A stretch of DNA of 41,492 bases, taken from positions 1 to 41,492 of IMG/VR virus record IMGVR_UViG_3300025071_000017, one strand, 5' to 3'. The translations under genes and the position numbers were made by a program. The notes under the pieces were generated by a model, which made no database searches, was not told the DNA's origin, and saw only the letters and a list, made by a program, of their open reading frames with translations. Numbering within the stretch: position 1 is the stretch's first letter; each line of letters opens with the position of its first letter. Source of the stretch: a virus. Shown piece after piece: positions 1 to 8,529 of this stretch.

Positions 1-2
1 CT

Positions 3-1397
3 TTTAGCCCACCTGAAAATGAAAATTTTGAAGTTGTATCAAGAACTATTGAAACACTATATAGTGGCGCTAAAATACTAGGACACCCTATGATGTTGAA
101 ATGGGAGTTAGCAGAAAATATGACTAGACCTTTTGCTGATACTACTAGAGTTAAAATGAATTATAACATATGTGCTCCAAGAATGTACAAAGGTAGAATT
201 GAATCTATAGTTAGTAGAGTAACTGGTTTTGCTGATATGATACAGTTGACACATTTAAAGATTCAACAAGTATTAGCTAGAATGGTGCCTGATGGTGTGT
301 TTTTAGATATGGATGGTTTAGCAGAAGTTGACTTAGGTAATGGAACTAATTATAATCCTGCCGAAGCTTTAAATATGTATTTTCAAACTGGATCTATCGT
401 GGGTAGATCGTTAACTCAAGATGGAGATCCTAACAGAGGTAAAGTTCCTATACAAGAATTGCAAACTGGATCTGGCGGAAATAAAATTGGAACTCTAATA
501 CAAACTTATCAGTACTACTTACAAATGATAAGAGACGTAACCGGACTTAACGAAGCAAGAGATGGATCAACTCCAGATAAAGATACTTTAGTAGGTTTAC
601 AAAAGCTAGCAGCTAATGCGTCTAATACTGCTACGAGGCATTTACAACAAGCAATGTCTTATTTAACTATAAGAACTGCTGAAAACGTTTCTTTAAGAAT
701 AAGTGATTCATTAGAATTTCCTTTTACAAAACAAGCTTTAGAAAATAGTATATCAAGATACAATTTAGCTACTTTATCAGAAATAAGTAATTTAAATCTT
801 CATGATTTTGGAATATTTATAGAACTAGAACCAGATGAAGAGCAACAAGCTCAATTAGAACAAAATATACAAATAGCTTTAAAAAGTGGTGGTATTGATC
901 TAGAAGATGCTATAGATCTTAGAGAAATTAAAAATATTAAGCTAGCAAATCAAATGCTAAAAGAGCGAAGAAGAAGAAAGCAAGAAAGAGATCAAAGAAA
1001 TCAACAAGCTAATATTCAAGCTCAAGCTGAAGCTAATGCAAAAGCTTCTGAAGCCTCTGCACTAGCAGAATTGCAAAAGCAACAAGGTATTGCAGAAACA
1101 ACCGTTAATGTTGAGAGAGCTAAATCACAAATGGATATTTCTGAAATGCAACAAAAAGCTGAAATAGATAAGCAATTAATGGAGCTTAAGTTTGGATATG
1201 ACATGCAGTTAAAGCAGATGGATTTACAAGAAATAGCTACAAGAGAAAAATTTATTGAAGATAGAAAAGATGAAAGAACTAAATTAGAAGGTACTCAACA
1301 AAGCGAAATGATACAACAAAGAGATATGAATTTACCTTCTATAGATTTTACCACTGGTAAATCATTAGAAAACAGCGTGCCTGGTGCAGAGCTGTAA
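3..1397 (+). CDS. portal protein (5'-truncated by window edge)
   Basis: The reading frame is open to the left edge (the codons before the internal ATG at 90 read on as FSPPENENFEVVSRTIETLY), so the true start lies outside. The visible ~465 residues fit a portal, the dodecameric ring at the capsid vertex through which DNA is packaged: a mixed alpha/beta body, the segment around YYLQMIRDVTGLNEARDG followed by a long helix, and a C-terminal ~150-residue Gln/Glu/Lys/Arg-rich coiled coil (about nt 950-1300) like the barrel/crown helices of podovirus-type portals. It lies directly upstream of a scaffold-like protein and the major capsid protein, the normal order. The call rests on sequence pattern and position; no search was run. 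Confidence 0.75.
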   Translation, partial: FSPPENENFEVVSRTIETLYSGAKILGHPMMLKWELAENMTRPFADTTRVKMNYNICAPRMYKGRIESIVSRVTGFADMIQLTHLKIQQVLARMVPDGVFLDMDGLAEVDLGNGTNYNPAEALNMYFQTGSIVGRSLTQDGDPNRGKVPIQELQTGSGGNKIGTLIQTYQYYLQMIRDVTGLNEARDGSTPDKDTLVGLQKLAANASNTATRHLQQAMSYLTIRTAENVSLRISDSLEFPFTKQALENSISRYNLATLSEISNLNLHDFGIFIELEPDEEQQAQLEQNIQIALKSGGIDLEDAIDLREIKNIKLANQMLKERRRRKQERDQRNQQANIQAQAEANAKASEASALAELQKQQGIAETTVNVERAKSQMDISEMQQKAEIDKQLMELKFGYDMQLKQMDLQEIATREKFIEDRKDERTKLEGTQQSEMIQQRDMNLPSIDFTTGKSLENSVPGAEL

Positions 1398-1419
1398 TTA
1401 TTAATTATTATATTATATT
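1398..1419 (+). promoter_or_regulatory. AT-only TATTA-repeat leader before scaffold gene
   Basis: The gap between the portal stop and the next ATG consists only of A and T, with TATTA repeats (TTAATTATTATATTATATT). Nearly the same sequence lies directly before the gene at 5187. There is no Shine-Dalgarno. It could be an A/T-rich translation enhancer, which Bacteroidetes-type genes use, or part of a promoter; the sequence alone does not separate these. Confidence 0.4.
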
Positions 1420-2571
1420 ATGTCAGAAACAATTCAAGATAAAGAGGCTAAACCTTTAAAGATAAAAAAGCCTTCTTATAAAAAAATAGAAAACAAAGAA
1501 TACAAATTAGATTTAACTAAAAAACCAGAAGATGCCGTTCAAGAGTCAAGCCCAGAGAAAGTGGATGTGGGCGAACGATCCACAGATGGCGAGAAAGTGG
1601 GAGAAACACACGAAAAACAAACCACTGCCATTGAGAGTAAAGAAGAAATAAAATCTCCTATTACAGAAGTAGTAGAAGAAAAAACTGATGATCTTGAAAA
1701 GGAAATAAAAGAAGCAAAAAGAGATGAAAAAGTATTAGGTAAGAAGTTACCTGAAAACATCGAAAAATTAATTTCTTTTATGGAAGATACTGGTGGATCT
1801 GTTGAGGATTATGTTAGATTAAATGCTGATTACAGCAAAGTAGATAATGATACTTTACTACAAGAGTATTATTCAAAAACAAAGCCACATTTAGATAGAG
1901 AAGAAATAAACTTTTTATTAGAAGATAAATTTTCTTTTGACGAAGATGTGGATGATGAAAAAGAAATTAAATTAAAGCGGTTAGCCGCTAAAGAAGAAAT
2001 TGCAAAAGCCAAAAACTTTTTGGAAGAAACTAAGAGTAAATACTACGACGAAATCAAGTTGAGACCCGGCGTAACTCAAGATCAACAAAAAGCAATGGAC
2101 TTTTTCAATAGATACAACAAAGAACAACAAGTAGCTGAAAAGCGACACGAGAAGTTTTTAGAAAAAACAAATAACTTATTTTCTGATGAATTTGAAGGTT
2201 TCGAGTTTAATCTTGGAGAAAAAAAGTTTAATTATAAAGTTCAAAATACATCGAGTGTTGTGGAAAAACAGTCAAACTTAAACACTTTTGTTAAGAAGTT
2301 CTTAAACAATGAGGGTGAAGTTGTTGATACTGTAGGTTATCACAAAGCTATGTACGCTGCGGATAACGCCGATACTATAGCTAATCATTTTTATGAGCAA
2401 GGCAAAGCCGACGCTTTAAAAAATGTTATGGCAAAATCTAAAAATATAACAAACGAACCTAGGCCACAGGCCAATGGAGATGTTTTTATTAATGGATTAA
2501 AAGTAAGAGCAATAACGGGCGCAGATAGTTCTAAGTTGAAATTTAAAGTAAAAAACAAAAACAACAACTAA
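1420..2571 (+). CDS. putative scaffold / capsid assembly protein
   Basis: This 383-residue protein is very rich in Lys and Glu. The N-terminal ~110 residues (Lys/Glu/Pro/Ser/Thr) look disordered, the middle is predicted helical/coiled coil (for example around EEIAKAKNFLEETKSKYYDE), and there is a short basic C-terminus (KLKFKVKNKNNN). No enzyme motif is visible. A charged, helical, low-complexity protein between portal and major capsid protein is the usual place and look of a scaffolding protein, so that role is inferred from position and composition, not from recognised homology. A minor head protein is the alternative. Confidence 0.5.
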   Translation: MSETIQDKEAKPLKIKKPSYKKIENKEYKLDLTKKPEDAVQESSPEKVDVGERSTDGEKVGETHEKQTTAIESKEEIKSPITEVVEEKTDDLEKEIKEAKRDEKVLGKKLPENIEKLISFMEDTGGSVEDYVRLNADYSKVDNDTLLQEYYSKTKPHLDREEINFLLEDKFSFDEDVDDEKEIKLKRLAAKEEIAKAKNFLEETKSKYYDEIKLRPGVTQDQQKAMDFFNRYNKEQQVAEKRHEKFLEKTNNLFSDEFEGFEFNLGEKKFNYKVQNTSSVVEKQSNLNTFVKKFLNNEGEVVDTVGYHKAMYAADNADTIANHFYEQGKADALKNVMAKSKNITNEPRPQANGDVFINGLKVRAITGADSSKLKFKVKNKNNN

Positions 2572-2581
2572 AACATAAAAC

Positions 2582-4075
2582 ATGGCTTTTAATGTAAGCG
2601 GGTCTTTTCCTGCATCAATCGTTCCTATGCCAAAAAAAGTAACTGTACAAGACAATTATATTGACTTTCAGGATGCTAATTTTGACCAATGGACACAACA
2701 ATATCTACCTGAGCTTTATGAAGCTGAAGTAGAAAGATACGGAAACCGAACTTTAGGTGGTTTCTTAAGAATGGTAGGCGCTGAAATGCCTATGACATCT
2801 GATCAAGTAATTTGGTCTGAACAAAATAGACTACACATTGCGTATAATACTGTACAAGTAGCTAACGCTGGTGGTGGTTTTCCTGCTGTTACAGTAACTA
2901 TTACTCCAGGTGCTAATCCTAATCCAAGTTCTGGTATTAGAGTTGGTGCTACACTTTTAGTTTCTGATAACGCTACTGGCTTAGTTACTACTAAATTATT
3001 AGTAACTGCTTTAGCTGGTAATAATGGATATACTTTAACTTGTCACGCATACGAAGGCGCTGCTTTACCAGCTGCTTTAGTAACTGGTGCTGGTTCTAAC
3101 AGTTTATTCGTTTATGGTTCTATGTTTCCAAAAGGAAGTAATGGAATGGCTGGCGCTCTTGAGCCAAGCTTAACTACTTTTAAAAATTCACCAATTATCT
3201 TAAAAGATAATTATGAATTAAGTGGTTCTGATGCTGCTCAAATTGGCTGGATAGAAGTCGCTACTGAAGACGGAACTTCAGGATACATGTGGTATCTAAA
3301 AGCTGAGTCTGAAACTAGATTAAGATTTCAAGATTATCTAGAAATGGCAATGGTAGAATCTGTACCTAACGCTAATGCTGCTACTTTTGGAGCTAATTTC
3401 TTTCCTACTGACGGTGTTGGTGGTGGTGCTAATAATGCTGCTATCTACGGAAGTACTGGATTATTCTCTGCTATAGAGACTAATGGAAATGTATATTCTG
3501 GTTTTGCTGGAGCTGCTGCTCCTGGTTCTGGTGCTTTAGGTGATTTCGATGAAATCCTTAAAAACTTAGACAAGCAAGGTGCTATTGAAGAAAATATGTT
3601 ATTCTTATCAAGATCTACGGCTCTTGATTTTGATGATATGTTAGCTGCTACTAATGGGTCTTATAACTCAACTCAGTCAGCTTCTTACGGTTTATTTGAA
3701 AATGACGGTGATATGGCATTAAACTTTGGATTTTCAGGTTTTAGAAGAGGTTCTTATGACTTCTACAAAACTGATTGGAAATATCTAAATGATGCTACTA
3801 CTAGAGGTCTTGACAAAGAGATTGATGGTGTAATGGTTCCTGCTGGAACAACTACAGTATACGATCAAATGTTAGGTTCTAACATCAGACGTCCTTTCTT
3901 ACACGTAAGATATAGAGCTTCTGAAACTGAAGATAGAAGAATGAAGTCTTGGATCACTGGATCTGTAGGTGGAGCTTTCACATCTGATTTAGATGTAATG
4001 AGAGTAAACTTCTTATCTGAAAGATGTTTAGTTACTCAAGCTGCTAACAATTTCGTATTGTTTAAAGGAGCTTAA
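2582..4075 (+). CDS. major capsid protein
   Basis: This 497-residue protein has strikingly regular codon use (GCT, ACT, GGT, TCT preferred), as expected for the most highly expressed phage gene. The N-terminal region (MAFNVSGSFPASIVPMPKKV) is followed by the segment PELYEAEVERYGNRTLGGFLR, then a Gly/Ala/Thr-rich beta insertion at about residues 95-180, then a mixed alpha/beta core, as in HK97-fold capsid proteins with an inserted domain. It sits between the scaffold-like gene and small decoration candidates and is followed within 15 nt by a hairpin terminator. The fold is inferred; position and composition support the role. Confidence 0.75.
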   Translation: MAFNVSGSFPASIVPMPKKVTVQDNYIDFQDANFDQWTQQYLPELYEAEVERYGNRTLGGFLRMVGAEMPMTSDQVIWSEQNRLHIAYNTVQVANAGGGFPAVTVTITPGANPNPSSGIRVGATLLVSDNATGLVTTKLLVTALAGNNGYTLTCHAYEGAALPAALVTGAGSNSLFVYGSMFPKGSNGMAGALEPSLTTFKNSPIILKDNYELSGSDAAQIGWIEVATEDGTSGYMWYLKAESETRLRFQDYLEMAMVESVPNANAATFGANFFPTDGVGGGANNAAIYGSTGLFSAIETNGNVYSGFAGAAAPGSGALGDFDEILKNLDKQGAIEENMLFLSRSTALDFDDMLAATNGSYNSTQSASYGLFENDGDMALNFGFSGFRRGSYDFYKTDWKYLNDATTRGLDKEIDGVMVPAGTTTVYDQMLGSNIRRPFLHVRYRASETEDRRMKSWITGSVGGAFTSDLDVMRVNFLSERCLVTQAANNFVLFKGA

Positions 4076-4087
4076 TTAGTATATAAT

Positions 4088-4113
4088 GAGAGTGGCTTTT
4101 GTCACTCTCTTTA
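4088..4113 (+). terminator. hairpin terminator after major capsid gene
   Basis: A perfect 7-bp inverted repeat GAGAGTG/CACTCTC (4088-4094 with 4103-4109) with an 8-nt loop is followed by a short, imperfect T-run (TTTATT). It lies 12 nt after the capsid stop and is probably a leaky terminator or an mRNA 3'-end protecting hairpin. It is also why the next gene is started at 4137 rather than at the ATG at 4086, which would place this hairpin inside the coding region. Confidence 0.7.
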
Positions 4114-4136
4114 TTAATCTTTTAAATATAGAAATT

Positions 4137-4493
4137 ATGGCAAATGGAATAATAAAACTTCCTTTTGGTTCGGCAAAGCCGTTACCAAATGATCAACCAG
4201 CTTTTCTTAACCTATGTGTAGATGATGTTTATGCTGTAGATTTTGTTTCTACAACAACAATGGATTTATATTATGGTGTAGAAGATAATGCTGGTGCATA
4301 TCTAAAACTAACACTAACCTATGCTGCGGCAGAAGTAACTGAGGCTGACGCTATCAGATTAAATGCTGCTATTGCAGAAGCTTCTCAACAGCCATCTGGT
4401 TCAGTACTTTTTGAACTAAACAGTGATACAGGAGCTGCTACATCTCATTTGAGCGCAACAGCACCTTACACTATTGGAACAGGAACTATTTAA
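4137..4493 (+). CDS. small capsid-associated (decoration) protein candidate
   Basis: This is a 118-residue protein (MANGIIKLPFGSAK...). The frame opens at 4086, but that start lies inside the terminator hairpin, whereas the ATG at 4137 has the usual A/T-rich leader (TTTAAATATAGAAATT). The content is beta-rich with an Ala-rich helix (EADAIRLNAAIAEASQQ). The C-terminal half resembles the next gene product (a VDD motif, a Leu/Tyr/Thr beta strand, then a helix and a final strand), so the two may be paralogues. A position directly after the capsid gene suggests a decoration or head-completion protein; no specific family was recognised. Confidence 0.6.
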   Translation: MANGIIKLPFGSAKPLPNDQPAFLNLCVDDVYAVDFVSTTTMDLYYGVEDNAGAYLKLTLTYAAAEVTEADAIRLNAAIAEASQQPSGSVLFELNSDTGAATSHLSATAPYTIGTGTI

Positions 4494-4511
4494 CATTTAA
4501 AATTAAAAATT

Positions 4512-5126
4512 ATGAGTAATTATTTAAAAATACCAATGTTAGAAACTGGATTAGTTCATGGTATGGATATAAGCACAGATTTATCAGCTGATACTACTAG
4601 TGCAACTGCTGGTACTTATACTGTAGGTACCGCGGCTGGAACATTAGCTATAACTAGAAGTGGTTCACCTGTAGTTCTTGGAGCTGCAGTTAAATTAACT
4701 GTAGTCGTAGGTAATGGACAGACAACTATTGGTGGAACCGGTGGATCTATCACAGTAGTAGATGGTGGTGAAGGTTTAGCGTCGGGAGACGTAATGACTA
4801 TCGCTGCTGCTGCTCTTGGTGGTTCAAGTACAGCTGCTACAGTAGGTGTAGATGCTGCTAATCTTAATAGCGGTTCTTCTAATTGGGTTGCTACTAGATA
4901 CATACCTGTTGATGACATCATTTTAACGAATCCTAGTGATTCTAACACTGTAGTTTTAACTGGTGCTACTTCAATGACATATACGATTACTTTTGGTAAT
5001 CAATTTGCATCTGAAGAACAAGTTGCTGGTTTAGTAGACGCTCAAGTTGCTAAAGCTTGGTCTGCTGAAAACTCTATTCCAGTAATGGAATTAAGTTTCA
5101 AACCTCAGTCAATTGTGTTGGCTTAA
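4512..5126 (+). CDS. capsid decoration / structural protein with Gly-rich beta module
   Basis: This 204-residue protein has N-terminal MSNYLKIPMLETGLVHGMDI, then a Gly/Ala/Thr/Val-rich beta module at about residues 30-115 (GSITVVDGGEGLASGDVMTI), then a C-terminal part (about 125-204) with VDD, a Thr/Tyr strand, a helix and a final strand that parallels the preceding 118-residue protein. The beta module matches modules in the products starting at 6041, 7109 and 8530. It is probably a virion surface or minor head protein. Codon bias resembles the capsid gene, which argues for high expression. Confidence 0.6.
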   Translation: MSNYLKIPMLETGLVHGMDISTDLSADTTSATAGTYTVGTAAGTLAITRSGSPVVLGAAVKLTVVVGNGQTTIGGTGGSITVVDGGEGLASGDVMTIAAAALGGSSTAATVGVDAANLNSGSSNWVATRYIPVDDIILTNPSDSNTVVLTGATSMTYTITFGNQFASEEQVAGLVDAQVAKAWSAENSIPVMELSFKPQSIVLA

Positions 5127-5136
5127 CAACAATAAT

Positions 5137-5168
5137 AAGATCCTGTTTAGGCAGGATCTTTTTTAATT
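5137..5168 (+). terminator. rho-independent terminator
   Basis: A perfect 9-bp inverted repeat AAGATCCTG/CAGGATCTT (5137-5145 with 5152-5160) with a 6-nt loop is followed by a T-run starting within the stem and extending to TTTTT. It lies 10 nt after the stop at 5126 and ends the capsid/decoration block. Confidence 0.85.
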
Positions 5169-5186
5169 ATTATATTATATTATATT
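5166..5186 (+). promoter_or_regulatory. AT-only TATTA-repeat leader (second copy)
   Basis: After the terminator T-run the sequence reads AATTATTATATTATATT plus one more TATTATATT phase, directly abutting the ATG at 5187. It repeats the leader at 1398-1419. Because it follows a strong terminator, the downstream gene needs either read-through or its own promoter, and this element could supply it. Confidence 0.35.
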
Positions 5187-5984
5187 ATGGAAACAAAAGA
5201 AAAGAAAAAGTCTGCGCCAAAGGCTGCAGCAAAACCTGAAGTAAAAAAAGATCTTTGGGAATATAAAGATAGAAATTATTATTTAAAAGGTGGTAAATCA
5301 CCTTTAACATATACATTACCTAGTAGACATTCTAATAGATTTAATCTTGTTTGGTTTGATCCAGACTTAGGTTATGAAAGAGAATTAAGATATGCTACTA
5401 ATCAAAAATCATGTTTTGTAGACGAACAAAAAGGACAAGTCACATTAAAGCATGTAGTATTTGAAAAAGGTATGTTAATTGTTAGAAAAGAACAAAGAAA
5501 TTTACAAGAGTTCTTGGAAAAACATCCTCACAAAGGTATTATCTTTGAAGAGTTCGATGCTGTTAGTGAAGCTATTGACGAAGTAGAAACTATAGAGCAT
5601 GAAATGATAGCTTTAAATTTAGCCTACGAAATGGATATAGATAAAGCAGAAGCTATATTAAGAACAGAAATTGGATCAGAAGTGAATAGATTAGGTTCTA
5701 AAGAACTTAAGAGAGATATACTTTTATTTGCTAAAAGAAATCCATTATTGTTTATTAGTTTAGCTGAAGACGAAAATGTAGAGCTTAGAAACTTTGCTAT
5801 TGTAGCTAGAGAGCAAGGTATAATTACCTTAGACGCTGATCAAAGAACATTTAAATGGGCAACTAATGGTCGTAAACTAATGACTACGCCATTTGATGAA
5901 AGTCCTTATTCTGCTATGGCTTCTTGGTTTAAAACCGACGAAGGACTTGAAGTTTACAAGTCTATAGAGAAAAAAATGAAATAA
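5187..5984 (+). CDS. conserved phage head/assembly-module protein, unknown function
   Basis: This 265-residue protein starts with a Lys/Ala-rich tail (METKEKKKSAPKAAAK), then a small beta-rich domain at about residues 28-95 (YYLKGGKSPLTYTLPSRHSN through LVWFDPDLGYERELRYATNQ), then a helical region to the C-terminus with LKRDILLFAKRNPLLFISL and FKTDEGLEVYKSIEKK. To my recollection this pattern is common in uncultured marine phage structural modules and has no assigned role. The gene lies between the decoration proteins and the tail-adaptor candidates, bracketed by terminators on both sides, which suggests that its dosage is controlled separately. Confidence 0.6.
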   Translation: METKEKKKSAPKAAAKPEVKKDLWEYKDRNYYLKGGKSPLTYTLPSRHSNRFNLVWFDPDLGYERELRYATNQKSCFVDEQKGQVTLKHVVFEKGMLIVRKEQRNLQEFLEKHPHKGIIFEEFDAVSEAIDEVETIEHEMIALNLAYEMDIDKAEAILRTEIGSEVNRLGSKELKRDILLFAKRNPLLFISLAEDENVELRNFAIVAREQGIITLDADQRTFKWATNGRKLMTTPFDESPYSAMASWFKTDEGLEVYKSIEKKMK

Positions 5985-5998
5985 CAAGTAATTATAAT

Positions 5999-6028
5999 AA
6001 AGGTGGTTTAATCGCCACCTTTTTTTTT
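5999..6028 (+). terminator. rho-independent terminator
   Basis: An 8-bp inverted repeat AAAGGTGG/CCACCTTT (5999-6006 with 6015-6022) with an 8-nt loop is followed by an uninterrupted run of T to 6028. It is a strong terminator signature lying 14 nt after the stop at 5984, and it separates the head genes from the tail genes. Confidence 0.87.
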
Positions 6029-6040
6029 AAAAATATTAAC

Positions 6041-7102
6041 ATGGCAATAAACGTAAACACGGTATATACAACAGTGCTTAGTATACTAAATAAAGAACAA
6101 AGAGGGTATATGACACCTGCTGAGTTTAATAGAATAGCTACGCAAGTACAATTAGAAGTATTTGAAAAGTTTTTTGAAGATTATAACCAATATACACGTA
6201 TGCCAAAAACAGATGTAGAATTTGCTTCGCGAATGGACCATATTTACGAAGAGTTTCAAACATTTATGAATAGTGCTGGCGCTAGTGCTATAGGTACTCC
6301 TTCCAGCGAATTAAGTTTTACAAATGTAACAGCTTATTCAGAACCTACAGATACACATCGTATGGGCTCTATATTATATAACGCTAGTGTTAATAGACCA
6401 GAAATAGAACTAGTAAATAAAAGAGAATTTACACAACAAATACTCTCCCCCTTAACAAAGCCTACTATTAATTTTCCTATAGGCGTATATCAACAAAATA
6501 AAATAACGGTTTATCCAGGAACAGTATCAACTCCAGCCACTTCAGATGTATTGTTTAATTACATTAGAAAACCTTTAGATCCTAAATGGGGTTATATTAC
6601 TGGATCAGTTGGTCAATATGTTTATGATCCTAATCCTCAATTTTCTTTAGTACCAAGTAGAGATATTATATCTAGTGTATCAACAAATTCAACAGGTATT
6701 ACTAATGCTACTTATACTGCTACCGTAGGTACAACTAATGGTGTTTCTACTGATGGAACTGGCACTGGCCTTACATTAAGCATAGTCGTTGCAGGAAATA
6801 CTATTACGTCTGTAGTAGTAAACTCTGGAGCTGTTGGTCAAGGATTTAAGTCAGGAGATTCAATTACTGTAACTTCTGCTTTATTAACCAACGCCAACAA
6901 TTCTGTAGTTATAAAAATACAAGATGTAGATATAAACTCTGCTAATGTAGCTTTATCTCAACAATTTGAAATAAGTGATAGTCAACAAACAGAAGTTATA
7001 TTAGAAATATTAAAATACGCTGGATTAGTAATACGAGATCCACAAGTTATTCAAGCAGCTTCTCAAGAGCTAGCTCAAGAAGAAGTAAATACAAAAAGAT
7101 AA
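6041..7102 (+). CDS. head-tail adaptor / tail-ring protein candidate
   Basis: This 353-residue protein has a helical N-terminal domain (about 1-80: VYTTVLSILNKEQRGYMTPAEFNRIATQ), seen in tail-adaptor genes of many short-tailed environmental phages. A mixed domain with FPIGVYQQNKITVYPG (about 145-200) follows, then a Gly/Ser/Thr-rich beta module (about 215-300, with GTGTGLTLSIVVAG and SGDSITV), and a short helical C-terminus rich in Glu/Gln. It is the first gene after a strong terminator. A ring or tail-tube adaptor role is inferred from position and N-terminal pattern. Confidence 0.6.
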   Translation: MAINVNTVYTTVLSILNKEQRGYMTPAEFNRIATQVQLEVFEKFFEDYNQYTRMPKTDVEFASRMDHIYEEFQTFMNSAGASAIGTPSSELSFTNVTAYSEPTDTHRMGSILYNASVNRPEIELVNKREFTQQILSPLTKPTINFPIGVYQQNKITVYPGTVSTPATSDVLFNYIRKPLDPKWGYITGSVGQYVYDPNPQFSLVPSRDIISSVSTNSTGITNATYTATVGTTNGVSTDGTGTGLTLSIVVAGNTITSVVVNSGAVGQGFKSGDSITVTSALLTNANNSVVIKIQDVDINSANVALSQQFEISDSQQTEVILEILKYAGLVIRDPQVIQAASQELAQEEVNTKR

Positions 7103-7108
7103 TAAAAT

Positions 7109-8527
7109 ATGGGACTAATAAAACAAACAGCGTCACAATACTATGATGGAGAAGTAATATATACTCCAGCGGCTGCTAATAACTCTAATGTTTTAACATG
7201 GCCTAACTCAATGACTCCACTAATATGGGATGCTACCGCTACTCAAACTTCTATAAATAATTACAAATTTTATGTAGATAATGTTGAGCAAACAAAAGAT
7301 ACTTCACCTTATTTTTTAACAGAGAGTTTATCTACAACCATAGTTAATGGAGTGCAAACTCAATTATTAACTCTTACTTCAGCTGTTGAAGTAACATCTA
7401 TTGCTCAAGCGCAAGCAGGTAGTGGTTACAATGTTAATGTTATTGCTAAAACAACTGGAGGTAATGGAACTGGATTAAGTGTATTAACAAACAGTACTGA
7501 TGGTAATGGAACTATATATGAAGCAGGTTCTGGTTATCAAAATGGAGATGTTGTTACAGTTACAGGTGGTAATGGTGCTGCTCAATTTACTTTAACAACT
7601 ACTCAAACTCCAGTACCAGCTGGTTCAGATATAGCTGTTAGACTTATTAATACTTCTTTATGGGATAATTACAAGAGTTACCAATATACTAGCTTAGTAG
7701 ATGTTGTAAATAATTTTATTGTAGCATACGTAGGTATGGATAAGTTGATACCTAGAGTAAAAAGATCTGATGTTGTGTTCCACGCTAAAAGAGGTTTGCA
7801 AGAATTTAGCTATGATACTTTAAGAAGTGTTAAGTCTCAAGAGCTAACTATACCGCCGAGTTTATCACTTGTTTTACCACAGGACTATGTAAACTATGTT
7901 CAATTATCTTGGATAGATAGAGCAGGCGTAAAGCATATAATATACCCAACTACTTTAACTAGTAATCCTCAACAAGTTCCTTTACAAGATGACAAAGGTA
8001 TACCTACTCAAGATATATATGGAAACAATTTAAAAGCTACTCAATCACTAACTAACGATAGGTGGAGATCTGAAAATCAAAATGATTTAAGTGGACAATT
8101 TGATCTTAACGCACAGTCTAATCCAGGCGTTTATGATTGGGCTTGGTGGAAGATGGCCTATGGTCAAAGATACGGGTTAAATCCTGAAATATCACAAACT
8201 AACGGTTGGTTTACAATAGACGAAAGAAGAGGCGTATTTGCTTTTAGTAGTAATTTAGCTAATAAGCTTATAATACTAGAATACATATCAGATGGATTAG
8301 CTTACGATGAAGATACTAAAATACCTAAACTAGCAGAAGAAGCTTTATATATGTACATACTATATAATATAGTGGCTTCAAGATCTAATTTTCCAGAATA
8401 TATAGTAAATAGGTATAAAAAAGAAAAAAGTTCTAAATTAAGAAATGCAAAAATAAGGTTAAGTAATATAAAGCTAGATGAATTTACTCAAGTAATGCGC
8501 GGTAAATCTAAATGGATTAAAAATTAA
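7109..8527 (+). CDS. tail structural / ring protein with Gly-rich beta module
   Basis: This 472-residue protein lies 6 nt after the previous gene. Residues about 90-175 form a Gly/Thr-rich beta module (TTGGNGTGLSVLTN, EAGSGYQNGDVVTVTG) homologous in pattern to modules in three other products here. The rest contains KRSDVVFHAKRGLQEFSYDT (helical), a beta region with QDYVNYVQLSWIDRAG, and a Tyr-rich helical C-terminus with a basic end (KIRLSNIKLDEFTQVMRGKSKW). A tail-ring or adaptor role is likely from position; the exact component cannot be named. Confidence 0.6.
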   Translation: MGLIKQTASQYYDGEVIYTPAAANNSNVLTWPNSMTPLIWDATATQTSINNYKFYVDNVEQTKDTSPYFLTESLSTTIVNGVQTQLLTLTSAVEVTSIAQAQAGSGYNVNVIAKTTGGNGTGLSVLTNSTDGNGTIYEAGSGYQNGDVVTVTGGNGAAQFTLTTTQTPVPAGSDIAVRLINTSLWDNYKSYQYTSLVDVVNNFIVAYVGMDKLIPRVKRSDVVFHAKRGLQEFSYDTLRSVKSQELTIPPSLSLVLPQDYVNYVQLSWIDRAGVKHIIYPTTLTSNPQQVPLQDDKGIPTQDIYGNNLKATQSLTNDRWRSENQNDLSGQFDLNAQSNPGVYDWAWWKMAYGQRYGLNPEISQTNGWFTIDERRGVFAFSSNLANKLIILEYISDGLAYDEDTKIPKLAEEALYMYILYNIVASRSNFPEYIVNRYKKEKSSKLRNAKIRLSNIKLDEFTQVMRGKSKWIKN

Positions 8528-8529
8528 AT

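Noticed and set aside
4086-4136. Upstream ATG for the 118-residue decoration candidate
   Set aside because: It lies at the first bases of a terminator hairpin and encodes a hydrophobic peptide that is merely the translated hairpin.
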